Below are positions 10,387-18,737 of a stretch of 35,577 nucleotides of DNA, piece after piece. Every line of letters begins with the position of its first letter. The first letter of the stretch is position 1. A program made the position numbers and the translations under genes. Where the stretch lies: assembly GCA_021324445.1 (NCBI GenBank), contig JAJPJC010000270.1:1-35577 (forward strand), given 5' to 3'. Under the pieces are notes generated by a model. The model saw only the letters and a list, made by a program, of their open reading frames with translations. It did no database searches and was not told the origin of the DNA. The DNA comes from Isosphaeraceae bacterium (GTDB lineage: Bacteria; Planctomycetota; Planctomycetia; Isosphaerales; Isosphaeraceae).

Positions 10387-10687
10387 GCCAAGAGCTCCGC
10401 GCCCAGGAGCATCAGCAACCGGTAGGTGCCCGCGCTGTGGTCGGCCAGGGTCTCCAGGAGCTCGGTCGTCATGAGCGCGGCGTTGCCGGCCTGAGCCCGC
10501 GCGTGGCGGAGCAACTCCAGCCGCTCCTCGCGACGCGGGTGCGGTCACCAGCCGGGTGCGAATCCGGGTCCCCAACGGGACCAGGTCGTCCTGCCCCAGC
10601 CGTTCCACCAGCCGGCCGTCTCCCGAGAGGACCACCGTCAACAGCGCCGTGGCCTCGAAGTCGGCACCGGAGAGGATTCGCAGCTCC
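10382..10687 (-). pseudogene. AAA+ ATPase (ExeA/TniB-like) fragment, frameshifted
   Basis: From 10687 the minus strand reads SELRILSGADFEATALL, TVVLSGDGRLVERL, then IRTRLVTAPAS. At about 10530 the homology changes frame into ERLELLRHARAQAGNAAL and continues as LLETLADHSAGTYRLLMLLGAELLAYG. This is the sensor-1 to C-terminal lid portion of AAA+ ATPases that accompany transposases or secretion (ExeA type). Walker A and Walker B parts are absent, a TGA stands two codons before the first homologous residue, and the far end runs into the stop of the neighbouring hypothetical gene. It is an inactive piece, truncated on both sides. Confidence 0.6.
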
Positions 10688-10688
10688 G

Positions 10689-10813
10689 AGCAGGATCACC
10701 CGCCGCAGTGCTGGGAGTCGGTGCCTGGCGTCTTCGATGAGATCGTCGTCGTCGATACCGCCAGCGTCGACCGCACGGTGGAGATCGCCCGCGAGTTCGG
10801 CGCCCGGGTCTGA
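10689..10813 (+). pseudogene. Glycosyltransferase family 2 N-terminal fragment
   Basis: The plus strand encodes ESVPGVFDEIVVVDTASVDRTVEIAREFGARV before TGA 10811-10813. This is the nucleotide-binding start of a GT2 enzyme (normally CLESV...DEIVVVDTGSTDRT). The leading NE-H part and everything after the first 45 or so residues are missing. The junction with the AAA+ fragment is abrupt at 10687-10689, as expected from a rearrangement. It lies 9 nt from the end of the glycan operon and may be a leftover of a longer operon. Confidence 0.65.
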
Positions 10814-10822
10814 TCCACCGTC

Positions 10823-11836
10823 TCAAAATGTCCCCGAATACACGGCGCAGGAGCGGCAGACTTCGGGGGGCGTCTCGGAGGCCAGGGCCGCGCGGAACCC
10901 CTGGTATTCCGCGCCGTTCCAGACGGCTTCGGCACCGTCGGCCGCCAGGTCGCCGAGGGTGATGCGATCGGGGGTCGCCACCATGCAGCAAGGCATGGCC
11001 AGCCCTTGATAGCTGACGTAGGCCCCGCGCCAGGGCCAATCGCAGCGCTGCGGGCCGGGTGTCCCCGGCGGGTGGGCCCGCGGCCGGGTCCGCGGCAGCC
11101 GCAAGTCCACTCCCAGGTTTCGCGCCACGGCCTGCGCCTCCTCGAAGTGCCGCTGGATGCGCTCGGGGTCTTCGTGGAGCAGGGTCTCGGCTTCGATGAA
11201 CTCGCGCATCGGCCGGTAATGCGCCGGCAGGCTCGACTCCCCGAAGTCGTGGCAGAGGTGCTGGACGAAGACTCTCTCGATCGACAATCGGTGCGCCAGC
11301 CGCACCAGGTCGGCGAACTCGTGGAGGTTCTGGCGCATCGCCACGACGATCAACCGCAGGCGGGGCGTATCTCGGCCCAGCCGGCGACGGGCCGCGACCA
11401 GCCCTTCCAGCTTGCCGACCACCTGGCTGAACTGCGCCCGCACGCGAATCCGCTCGTAGGTCGCGGCCGTCGCGCCGTCGATCGAGGCGTGCAATTGGTC
11501 CAGCCCGCTGGTGACGCACAGCTCGGCGCGGCGCGCGTTCAGATAGGTCAGGTTCGTATTGGTGCTGACCCGGATCCCGCGCGCCGTGGCCAGGACCACC
11601 ATGTCGAAGAACCGAGGATGCATCATGGGCTCGCCCAACCCCTGGAGCTGGAGCCGCTCCAGTTGGGGAAACTGGTCGAGCAGCCGTGCGAACAGGTCGA
11701 AGTCCATGAACGCCGGCGGGCCGTGGGGCGGGCCATCTCGCCGGAACTGGATCGGGCACATCTGGCAGCGCAGGTTGCATTGACCGACCGGCTCGACCTG
11801 GAGAAAACTCGGGAGCGGCAGTTTCGGCGGGTCCAT
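10823..11836 (-). CDS. Radical SAM/SPASM domain protein
   Basis: 337 residues from ATG 11836, with GAGGAG about 7 nt upstream. The N-terminal CNLRCQMC (Cys20, Cys24, Cys27) is the CxxxCxxC cluster that binds the 4Fe-4S/SAM centre. GLGEPMMHPRFFDMV and VSTNTNLT follow the usual radical SAM barrel. The C-terminal part has CDWPWRGAYVSYQGLAMPCC and CRSC, a SPASM-type auxiliary cluster region. Such proteins modify peptides, sugars or other small molecules; the substrate cannot be read from the sequence. It is the last gene of the glycan operon, 12 nt after the GT2 gene, which suggests a role in sugar or surface polymer modification. Confidence 0.88.
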   Translation of the reverse strand: MDPPKLPLPSFLQVEPVGQCNLRCQMCPIQFRRDGPPHGPPAFMDFDLFARLLDQFPQLERLQLQGLGEPMMHPRFFDMVVLATARGIRVSTNTNLTYLNARRAELCVTSGLDQLHASIDGATAATYERIRVRAQFSQVVGKLEGLVAARRRLGRDTPRLRLIVVAMRQNLHEFADLVRLAHRLSIERVFVQHLCHDFGESSLPAHYRPMREFIEAETLLHEDPERIQRHFEEAQAVARNLGVDLRLPRTRPRAHPPGTPGPQRCDWPWRGAYVSYQGLAMPCCMVATPDRITLGDLAADGAEAVWNGAEYQGFRAALASETPPEVCRSCAVYSGTF

Positions 11837-11848
11837 GACAGGTTCTCC

Positions 11849-12820
11849 TCAGGCGAACGCGACGCGAAACTTCCAGGCGCCGTACAGTCGCCAGTAGACC
11901 GAAAGCGGTGGGATGAGGATCGAGGTGGCGATCATCTCGGCGACATGCCCCGGGGCGGACGAGGTCCCGCTCAGGCGCCGGAGACAGAAGCGGCCGGTCA
12001 GGACGGCCCAAACGCCCGCGGCGGCCAGCACCATTCGAGGATGGCCAAGTCCGGCGGCGGTGATCGCCAGCAGAAGTGACGCCACGGTCGCGTAAGCCTC
12101 CCCGGGAGGAGACGAGCGAATCCTGCGCCGGTACAGTTCGGGATGCTTCTTGTAGAGCAAGGCATCGAACAGACTCTTCCGCTGCTGGAGCAGACTCACG
12201 CCCCACGGCGCCGGTCGAACCGGATGGACCACCAGGGCGGCCTCCGCGCGGGCGATGCGCCGACCTGCCCGCAGGAGCGAGAATTGCAAGTCGCTGTCCT
12301 CGCGCCAGGCGGCGGAGAACCGCTCGTCGAAGCCGCCGACCGCTTCCAGGGCGTCGCGGCGGCAGAAGCAGTTGGCGGTCACGAACTCGGCCCGGGCCAG
12401 GCCGGCGGCGTCGCGCTGGTAATCGGTCGGCACCTCGGGCAGGGGCACAACCACCCGCCCCGTCACGGCGTCGATGTCGCCGGCGAAGGCCGCGACCCCC
12501 GCCGAGAGCCAGTGCGGGTCGGGAAGGCAATCATCGTCCGTGAAGGCGATGAACTCGCCCCGCGCCGCCCGCCAGCCGGCATTGCGCGCCGCCGCCGGCC
12601 CGTGCCGGCCGGTGACGGCCACATAGCCGACCGCAGGCCGGGACGCAGACCGCGCGGCGAACTCCTCCACCTGTCGCCGCGTCGCGGCGCTGCCGGCATC
12701 GTCGGCAATCAGGACCTCGAAGGCCGTCGCCGCGAAGTCCTGGGCCGCCAGCGCGCCCAGACAGCGCGACAGCAGCTCGGGACGCCGGAAGGTCGGCACC
12801 ACGACGGAGACACGGATCAT
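11849..12820 (-). CDS. Glycosyltransferase family 2 with C-terminal membrane segments
   Basis: 323 residues from ATG 12820, three nt behind the carbamoyltransferase stop. The GT-A fold is clear: VSVVVPTFRRPELL at 4-17, EVLIADDAGS at 35-44, GPAAARNAGWRAARGEFIAFTDDD with the metal-binding DDD at 95-97, then GFDERFSAAWREDSDLQFSLL, the acceptor-side acid motif. After about residue 235 two or three hydrophobic stretches (TVASLLLAITAAGLG, MVLAAAGVWAVLTG, ATSILIPPLSVYW) suggest membrane attachment. It would transfer a sugar from a nucleotide donor to a lipid-linked or glycan acceptor on the cytoplasmic face. Donor and linkage are unknown. Confidence 0.9.
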   Translation of the reverse strand: MIRVSVVVPTFRRPELLSRCLGALAAQDFAATAFEVLIADDAGSAATRRQVEEFAARSASRPAVGYVAVTGRHGPAAARNAGWRAARGEFIAFTDDDCLPDPHWLSAGVAAFAGDIDAVTGRVVVPLPEVPTDYQRDAAGLARAEFVTANCFCRRDALEAVGGFDERFSAAWREDSDLQFSLLRAGRRIARAEAALVVHPVRPAPWGVSLLQQRKSLFDALLYKKHPELYRRRIRSSPPGEAYATVASLLLAITAAGLGHPRMVLAAAGVWAVLTGRFCLRRLSGTSSAPGHVAEMIATSILIPPLSVYWRLYGAWKFRVAFA

Positions 12821-12823
12821 CGC

Positions 12824-14548
12824 TCAGGCTCCCCGCGGTTTCTCCAGCAGGAACGGCCCGATGACCAGGGCATCCAGGGGCGAAGTCCAGAAGCTCTCCA
12901 CCGCGTCGCGCGGCGTGCAGACGATCGGCTCGCCCCGGGTGTTGAATGACGTGTTCACCAGCACCGGCACTCCCGTCCGTGCCTGGAAGGCCTTGATGAG
13001 GTCGTAGTAGACCGGGTTTTGACTCCGGTTGATCGTCTGGATTCGCGCCGTGCCGTCGGTGTGCCGTACGGCCGGGATCCGCTCGGCCTTCTCGGGCCGG
13101 ACCTCGAAGACGAATAACATGAACGGCGAGACCCGCGCGCCCGAGAACCAGTGCTCGGCCTCCTCTTCCAGCACCACCGGCGCGACCGGCCGGAAGTCCT
13201 CGCGGTCCTTGATGTCGTTGAGCTTCGCCTGCATCTCGGCGTGCAGCGGTGAGGCCAGGATCGACCGCGCCCCGAGTGCCCGGGGACCGAATTCCATCCG
13301 GCCCTGGAACCAGCCGATGACACGGTCTTGCTCGAGCATCGCGGCGACCTCCTCGGCCAGGTTGGTCAGCCGCCGGTAGGGCTGCTTCGACCATCGGAGG
13401 AACGCCTCGATCTCGGCTTCCTCGAAGGCCGGTCCGAGGAAGGCGTGATCCATCTGCCAGGTCCGCGCCCCGTCGGGCCGCTCGCGGGCGTCGATCCAGA
13501 GCGCCGCGCCCAGGGCAGTGCCCGCGTCGCCGGCCGCCGGCTGGACCCAGACCTCCTGAAAGGGCCCGCGGTCGCGGATCCGGGCGTTCATCACGCAGTT
13601 CAGCGCCACGCCGCCGGCCATGCAGAGATCGCGGCACCCGGAGGCGGCATGGAGCCAGCCGGCCAGCTCCAGCACGGTCTCCTCCAGCACCACCTGGAGC
13701 GAGTGGGCGATGTCCAAGTGCCGCTGCTCGAGCGGGCCGCCCCGCGGCCGGGGCGGTCCGAACCGCTCCTCCAGCCGGGGCGGGTCGATCGTGTAGCGCC
13801 CGTTCTGTCCCAGATGGATCATAGAGAAGAACTCATGCGTGTGGCACGGCTTGCCGAACGAGGCCAGCGCCATCACCTTGTACTCGTCCGAGGAATGGAG
13901 AAAGCCCAGGTAGCTCGTCACCTGCTCATACAAGATCCCGAGCGAATGGGGCATGTGGACCTGTCCCAGCCATTCCAGGTCGGAATCCTGGCCCACGGCG
14001 TAACCCGTCGTGGCCCGTTCGCCCCGGCCGTCCAGGGTCAACACGGCGGCACGCCGGAACGGCGAGGCGTGGAAGGCGCTGGCGGCGTGGGCCAGGTGGT
14101 GCGCCACGTTATGCCATCGGAAACGGCTGCGGGTGCGCGCCTCGCGGAACTCGGCCTGCAAATGGTGGGGTGCCCCGTCGACCAGTTGGGCGGGCGCGTT
14201 CACCAGCGCCGACAGGAAGAGGGGGTCCCACGGCGATTCCCACTCCGGCGACGGCGCAAGCTCTCGCAGGGGGATCGGGATCGTCGCTGCATCGCGGTAA
14301 CGACCCAGGAGGAGGTTGGGGTCATACGAATAGCCGACATGATCGACATCGGCCCAGGTGATCCCGGCCTCGCGGAGGCAGTAGGCGATCGCGTGGAACG
14401 GCAGCTCCCAGGCCGAGAACGGCACGGGCCGCTTGCCGTGCTTGATGTGGGTGAACCGCTCCTCCTCGGCCGCGGCGAGCACGCAGCCATCCTTGACGAG
14501 GCAGGCGGCCGGGTCGTGGTAGGCCGCGTTGATGCCGAGGGTGTACAT
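12824..14548 (-). CDS. Carbamoyltransferase (NodU/CmcH family)
   Basis: 574 residues from ATG 14548, chosen for AGGAG 7 nt upstream and the family start MYTLGINAAYHDPAACLV. HNVAHHLAHAASAF (146-159) holds the metal-binding histidines, and LTLDGRGERAT (171-181) the ATP/carbamoyl-adenylate region of the YrdC/Kae1-like domain. FQGRMEFGPRALGARSILA, DREDFRPVAPVV and PVLVNTSFNTRGEPIV are signatures of the C-terminal domain. These enzymes use carbamoyl phosphate and ATP to put a carbamoyl group on a hydroxyl of a sugar or antibiotic. Between GT9 and GT2 genes and near gmhB, a sugar of the operon's glycan is the likely acceptor (inference). Confidence 0.93.
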   Translation of the reverse strand: MYTLGINAAYHDPAACLVKDGCVLAAAEEERFTHIKHGKRPVPFSAWELPFHAIAYCLREAGITWADVDHVGYSYDPNLLLGRYRDAATIPIPLRELAPSPEWESPWDPLFLSALVNAPAQLVDGAPHHLQAEFREARTRSRFRWHNVAHHLAHAASAFHASPFRRAAVLTLDGRGERATTGYAVGQDSDLEWLGQVHMPHSLGILYEQVTSYLGFLHSSDEYKVMALASFGKPCHTHEFFSMIHLGQNGRYTIDPPRLEERFGPPRPRGGPLEQRHLDIAHSLQVVLEETVLELAGWLHAASGCRDLCMAGGVALNCVMNARIRDRGPFQEVWVQPAAGDAGTALGAALWIDARERPDGARTWQMDHAFLGPAFEEAEIEAFLRWSKQPYRRLTNLAEEVAAMLEQDRVIGWFQGRMEFGPRALGARSILASPLHAEMQAKLNDIKDREDFRPVAPVVLEEEAEHWFSGARVSPFMLFVFEVRPEKAERIPAVRHTDGTARIQTINRSQNPVYYDLIKAFQARTGVPVLVNTSFNTRGEPIVCTPRDAVESFWTSPLDALVIGPFLLEKPRGA

Positions 14549-14571
14549 CGCAGGACTCCTGGGATCGGATG

Positions 14572-15714
14572 TCAATCACGGACCGAGCCCGCGGGCTCCG
14601 GTTGTGGTCTTCCCCACCGACGGTCCGGGCCTCGCCGGCCGCAGTGCTCGATCAGCTCGCCGACCGCTTGCACGATCGCCGCGGGATCGACCAGCCGCAG
14701 GCAATCGTGGTGGCCTTGCGGACAGACGCTCTTGTGGCACGGTTGGCAGGGGACGTGGTGGTTGAGGACGCGGTGAGGCACGGCCCAGGGCGTGTGCTGC
14801 GGGTTCGTCAGCGCATAGAGATCGACCACCGGCGTCCCGACCGCCGCGGCGATGTGCACCGGCCCGGTGTTATTGGCGATCAACAGCGGCGCGCACTCGA
14901 TGAGGGCCGCCAGCTCCGCCAGGCTCAGCTCGCCCGCCAGCGAGTGCGCCGGCGCGGCCATCATCGCGCGGATCGACTCGATCAGTGGGCGCTCGGAAGC
15001 GTCACCGGTGAAGACCACTGAGAAGCCGGACTCGAGCACGAGCCGTTGCGCGGCCTGGGCGAAGCCCTCCGGCGCGTACCGTCGCGAGGGAGCCGAGGCC
15101 CCCGGATGGATGACTACCCAGGACGGTCCCTTGTCCAACGCGAGTCCCCAGAGCCGCTCGGCGACCCGCAGCCGCGCCGCCTCTGGTATGCGCAGGGAGA
15201 GCCGCTCGTGGCTGGGCCGGGCGCCGACCGTCGCCACCAGGTCGAGCTGACGCCGAACCTCGTGGCGGATGACCGTACCGGGTTCGGGATCGACAAGCCA
15301 ATGCGTCAGCAATTGATACGGATTCTCACGGCAATGGGCCAGCCGCAAGGGGATCTCGGCCAGGTAGCACAGGAAGGCCGCGGCGAGTGGGTTCTGGCTG
15401 TAGACCGTGAAGATCACGGCCGCGTCGAATTCCGCCGAGCGGAGCCGGTCGATCATCGCGTGATCGCCGCGGCTGTCGCCACGAGGGGCCGTGGCCTTCA
15501 TCCAGGGCGACTCATAGACCCAGCACGCATCGAGCTCCGGCACCAGCGGCGCGACCGCGGCTCCCGCTGGGGATGTCAGCAAGGTGATCCGTCGTCCCGG
15601 CGCCGACTCCTTCAAGGCGCGCAGCGCGGGCGTCGTCATCAGGACATCGCCCATGGCGTCCAGCCGCACGCCCAGCACGTTGCGACAAGACTCCCAGCCG
15701 TCTGCTGGTCTCAT
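14572..15714 (-). CDS. Glycosyltransferase family 9 (heptosyltransferase-like)
   Basis: 380 residues from ATG 15714, with GGAGG 7 nt upstream; the ATG overlaps the gmhB stop as ATGA. The N-terminal LGVRLDAMGDVLMTTPALRALK is the acceptor-side GT9 motif, and VVIHPGAS plus LIANNTGPVHIAAAVGTPVV are the nucleotide-sugar-binding motifs shared with WaaC/WaaF. A Cys/His-rich tail, CQPCHKSVCPQGHHDCL, occurs in several members and may bind metal. Membership is clear. The donor is probably ADP-heptose because gmhB is coupled to it, but GT9 also contains other transferases. It most likely works at the cytoplasmic face of the membrane. Confidence 0.9.
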   Translation of the reverse strand: MRPADGWESCRNVLGVRLDAMGDVLMTTPALRALKESAPGRRITLLTSPAGAAVAPLVPELDACWVYESPWMKATAPRGDSRGDHAMIDRLRSAEFDAAVIFTVYSQNPLAAAFLCYLAEIPLRLAHCRENPYQLLTHWLVDPEPGTVIRHEVRRQLDLVATVGARPSHERLSLRIPEAARLRVAERLWGLALDKGPSWVVIHPGASAPSRRYAPEGFAQAAQRLVLESGFSVVFTGDASERPLIESIRAMMAAPAHSLAGELSLAELAALIECAPLLIANNTGPVHIAAAVGTPVVDLYALTNPQHTPWAVPHRVLNHHVPCQPCHKSVCPQGHHDCLRLVDPAAIVQAVGELIEHCGRRGPDRRWGRPQPEPAGSVRD

Positions 15715-16331
15715 GGAGGACCTCCGCCGCGGCTGGTGGGTCCAGGATCGCCAGGACCGGCAGCCCACTGGTCCTGCGCCACGATGATGCGCGCGGCCTC
15801 GGCCAGGTCGGCCGCCGTGTGGTGGGGTCGGCGGCCGGGCGCGAGCACCCATTCGGTCTCGTGGCCGTTATCGAGCAGGACGGTCCGGCAGCCGGCGGTC
15901 CGCCCGGCCTGGATGTCGTCGAGGATGTCGCCGACCATCCAGGAGCGAGCCAGATCGATCCCGTACGTGTCCGCCGCCCTGAGGATCATCCCGGCCGCGG
16001 GCTTGCGGCAGTCGCAGGCCCGAGCGAAGGGCGCCACCTGGCCGGCCGGGTGATGCGGGCAATAGGAGAATCCCGACAGGGGAGTGTCCATGGCGGTGAG
16101 GATGTCGCGGAGGCGAGCTTCCACCGCCGCCAGGGCCGACTCGGGGAAATACCCGTGCGCCACACCCGGCTGGTTCGAAACGACGACGAGACGATAGCCC
16201 CGTTCGTGCAGGAGCGCCAGTCCCTCCCGGACGCCCGGCCCGAGCCGGAGGAGTGCCGGGTCCACGTTATGCGGGATGTCCTCGATCAGGGTCCCATCCT
16301 TGTCGAGAAAGACGGCGCGGTCACTGTTCAT
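15711..16331 (-). CDS. gmhB: D-glycero-D-manno-heptose-1,7-bisphosphate 7-phosphatase
   Basis: 206 residues. The start at 16331 overlaps the preceding GT4 stop as ATGA, and the stop overlaps the following GT9 start the same way, so translation is probably coupled. It is a HAD-IIIA enzyme: FLDKDGTL with Asp10 (nucleophile) and Asp12, VVVSNQPGVAHGYF, and WMVGDILDDIQAG for Mg2+. YCPHHP (Cys91, His93) and CDCRKP (Cys106, Cys108) are the zinc-loop ligands that mark GmhB. It removes the 7-phosphate of heptose bisphosphate on the way to ADP- or GDP-heptose. GmhA and HldE are not in the window. The C-terminal 15 residues, rich in Gly and Pro, are unusual. Confidence 0.92.
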   Translation of the reverse strand: MNSDRAVFLDKDGTLIEDIPHNVDPALLRLGPGVREGLALLHERGYRLVVVSNQPGVAHGYFPESALAAVEARLRDILTAMDTPLSGFSYCPHHPAGQVAPFARACDCRKPAAGMILRAADTYGIDLARSWMVGDILDDIQAGRTAGCRTVLLDNGHETEWVLAPGRRPHHTAADLAEAARIIVAQDQWAAGPGDPGPTSRGGGPP

Positions 16332-17665
16332 CGCGATTCGAACTCCTCGCCCACCAGCAGGCCGGGCAGGCCATCCGGCACGCTCGGGATCATCACGGCG
16401 CGGGGCAGGACCCGGGCGCGGCGTGCCGGCCGCTCGGTGAGGACCTTGGCATAGACGCCGGCCATCTCTCCGGCCACTTTCTCCCAGGTGAACCCCGCGG
16501 CGGCGCGGCGCAGGGCCTGCCGGCCGAATCGCCGCAAGAGGTCCGGGTCGCGGAACAACCGGGCCAGGCGATCCGCCAGGGCGTCGGGATCGCGCGGCGG
16601 CACGAGATAGCCGGTCTCACCGTCGACGACGGTCGTCTTGATCCCCCCAACCGCGGCGCCGACGACCGGCGTGCCGCAGGCGGCAGCCTCGACCGGCGTG
16701 ATGCCGAATGGCTCGTACCAGGGAGTCGTGACGAAGACGTCGGCCGCACTGTAGTACGAGCAGAGCACGCACCGGCCCCGGCTGCCGACGAACGTGACGG
16801 CATCCCTCACCCCTTCCTCGGCGGCGATCGCCGCGAGACGGCCGATCTCGGGTGTGATCGCCGGATCGGGCCATTCCGACCCGCCGCCCACGACCAGCAG
16901 TCGCGCGGCGATGCCATGGTCGCGGCCCAGGCGCGCCAGGCCGCGGATCACGTTGTCCACCCCCTTGCGCGGGACCATCCGCCCCAGTTGCAGGATGATC
17001 CGCTCGCTGGGGTCCAGACCCAGGATCGCGCGCGCCCGCGTCCTGCCCATGGGCCAGAACTCGGCCGGGTCGAAGCCGCAGGGGATCGTCGCCAGGCGCG
17101 ACCCATCGGCGCCATAGAGGTTCACCAGGTCGTCGTGATCCTGCGGGCACTCGGCGATGATCCCGTCGGCCTCGCGGACCACCCGATCCTCGATCGCCAG
17201 CCGCTCCTCGGGGAAGCCATCCTGACCCCCCTGGTGCTGCCTGCGGACCCGGCCCAGGGCATGGAACGTCACCACGAACGGTACACCCGTAGCCCGCTTG
17301 AAATCCGCGGCCACCAGCGCCGACATGAAGAAGTTCGCATGGATCAGGTCATAGGAACCATGACGGCCGCAGTGCCGGGCCAGGAACTCGGTAAACTCGC
17401 CCATGAGCGGAAGCATCTCTTCCTTCCGCACCGGGGCGGCCGGGCCGGCCGGGACATGGATGATCCGCGCGTGGTCGGCCCACGCCACGATCTCCGGCGG
17501 CTCGGGACAGTCGCGGCGCGTGAAGACGTCGACGTGGTACCCCAGCTGCGGCAGCCGCCGCGCCAACTGACCGACGTAGACGTTCTGCCCACCGCTGTCG
17601 ACGCCCCCCGGCAGGGCCAGGGGCGAGGCGTGCTCGCTGATCAGGGCGACCCGCTTCCTCCTCAT
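16328..17665 (-). CDS. Glycosyltransferase family 4 (MshA/sucrose-phosphate-synthase-like)
   Basis: 445 residues from ATG 17665, overlapping the upstream gene's stop by 4 nt. HASPLALPGGVDSGGQNVYV (12-31) is the donor-loop motif shared by MshA and sucrose-phosphate synthases. ILQLGRMVPRKGVDNVI (224-240) and EPFGITPVE (Glu318, Glu326; the EX7E motif) define a GT-B retaining enzyme. It is soluble or peripheral, with no membrane segment. The acceptor is unknown; the operon context argues for a surface glycan rather than mycothiol or sucrose. About 20 residues after the last helix are variable. Confidence 0.9.
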   Translation of the reverse strand: MRRKRVALISEHASPLALPGGVDSGGQNVYVGQLARRLPQLGYHVDVFTRRDCPEPPEIVAWADHARIIHVPAGPAAPVRKEEMLPLMGEFTEFLARHCGRHGSYDLIHANFFMSALVAADFKRATGVPFVVTFHALGRVRRQHQGGQDGFPEERLAIEDRVVREADGIIAECPQDHDDLVNLYGADGSRLATIPCGFDPAEFWPMGRTRARAILGLDPSERIILQLGRMVPRKGVDNVIRGLARLGRDHGIAARLLVVGGGSEWPDPAITPEIGRLAAIAAEEGVRDAVTFVGSRGRCVLCSYYSAADVFVTTPWYEPFGITPVEAAACGTPVVGAAVGGIKTTVVDGETGYLVPPRDPDALADRLARLFRDPDLLRRFGRQALRRAAAGFTWEKVAGEMAGVYAKVLTERPARRARVLPRAVMIPSVPDGLPGLLVGEEFESR

Positions 17666-18669
17666 CGCGCTGCTCCCACGGTCAAGGTCGCCCCGGGCGC
17701 AACCTGGGACCGGCCCGGCCGCATCCGCCCCGTGACGAGTGCAAAGGTGTCTTCCCAGTCCCGGGCGAACCGCTCGATCGCGAACCGCTCGCGCGCGCGG
17801 CGGCGCGCCCCTTCGCCCAGCCGGCGCGCCTCAGCCGGGTCCTCCAGCAGCCGGCGCATCGCCGCGACCAGGCGGCCGATGTCGGTATCGATCCACCCCG
17901 AGACCCCATTCTCGATCACTGTGGCCAGCTCGGTTGTCGCCAGGCCGACGACGGGCATGCCCAGCATCATCGCCTCGACGACGGCCAGACCCAGGCTGGT
18001 CCAGCGGATCGGGTGGAAGAAGAACCGATACCGAGCCTCGAACGCCGCCAACCGCATCGGCGGAACTTCGCCCCAGCCGCCCAACGACTCGGCGTCCATC
18101 CCCACCAGCTCCAGGGGCACGTCGGCACGGACTCGCTCGAAGATGTCGGCGCCCAGCAGCCGGCCCCGCGTCCGGAGGTGGTTGATCACGACGATCCCGC
18201 GTGGGATCTCGCCGGAATAGCCAACGCCTTCGGGTACGAAGACCCCATGATCGATGACCCGAGTCGGCGTCCGGCCGCTCTCCCACATCAGGGCGTTGAA
18301 GGGCGTGACCTGAACCAGCAGCCCATCGGGCTCGTCGAACCAGTGGCGCGTGTCGGTCGGGTGCTGGCGCGGAGGGTCGTGCTCCAGGTAGATCCGGGGC
18401 AAGCGTTGCTGACGCGCGCTCAAAATCTCATGCTGGTCGACTTCATAGTTCGTTCGGGTCTGGAAGAGCACGCAGTCGACGTCCAGGTCGCGCACGGCCC
18501 CGGCCGGCACGTCGTGCACGCGTTCCGGGAACGGAAACGTCGTCCCGCGCCCGCCGTAACTCTCGGGCCGCCCCGGCTTCACCGGGAGATAGAACTCCAC
18601 GTTCGCCCGCGACAAATAGAGCAGGTAGTTTCCATGAATATGCCAGGTCAGTACACGGATCGGACGCAT
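17662..18669 (-). CDS. Glycosyltransferase family 4-like protein
   Basis: 335 residues from ATG 18669; the stop overlaps the next start by 4 nt. The N-terminal part (VLTWHIHGNYLLYLSRANVEFYLP, then DVDCVLFQTRTNYEVDQHEIL and RIYLEHDPPRQHP) resembles GT-B proteins that bind a glycan acceptor. The C-terminal part has SLGLAVVEAMMLGMPVVGLATTE and IENGVSGWID, typical of the GT4 donor domain. The first acid of the EX7E motif seems replaced (RWTSLGLAVVE), so the catalytic mode may differ or another residue may serve. No strong ribosome site is visible. It is preceded by a large palindromic repeat, which may separate it from the broken GT9 gene. Confidence 0.8.
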   Translation of the reverse strand: MRPIRVLTWHIHGNYLLYLSRANVEFYLPVKPGRPESYGGRGTTFPFPERVHDVPAGAVRDLDVDCVLFQTRTNYEVDQHEILSARQQRLPRIYLEHDPPRQHPTDTRHWFDEPDGLLVQVTPFNALMWESGRTPTRVIDHGVFVPEGVGYSGEIPRGIVVINHLRTRGRLLGADIFERVRADVPLELVGMDAESLGGWGEVPPMRLAAFEARYRFFFHPIRWTSLGLAVVEAMMLGMPVVGLATTELATVIENGVSGWIDTDIGRLVAAMRRLLEDPAEARRLGEGARRRARERFAIERFARDWEDTFALVTGRMRPGRSQVAPGATLTVGAAR

Positions 18670-18688
18670 GATCTTAATCTCTCATGTC

Positions 18689-18737
18689 GGTCAAGCTTTA
18701 GCCTGACAGGACTGAAGCGTCAGGCTAAAGCCTGACC
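18689..18737. repeat. Dispersed palindromic repeat, 19-bp arms
   Basis: Arms at 18689-18707 and 18719-18737 pair with a single mismatch around an 11-nt loop. The flank continues as CTACG, as in the copy at 30244-30304. The last base of the right arm is the final base of the TAG stop of the frameshifted GT9 gene, so the element fills the 67-nt gap in the operon almost completely. It could attenuate transcription or stabilise mRNA. Confidence 0.8.
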
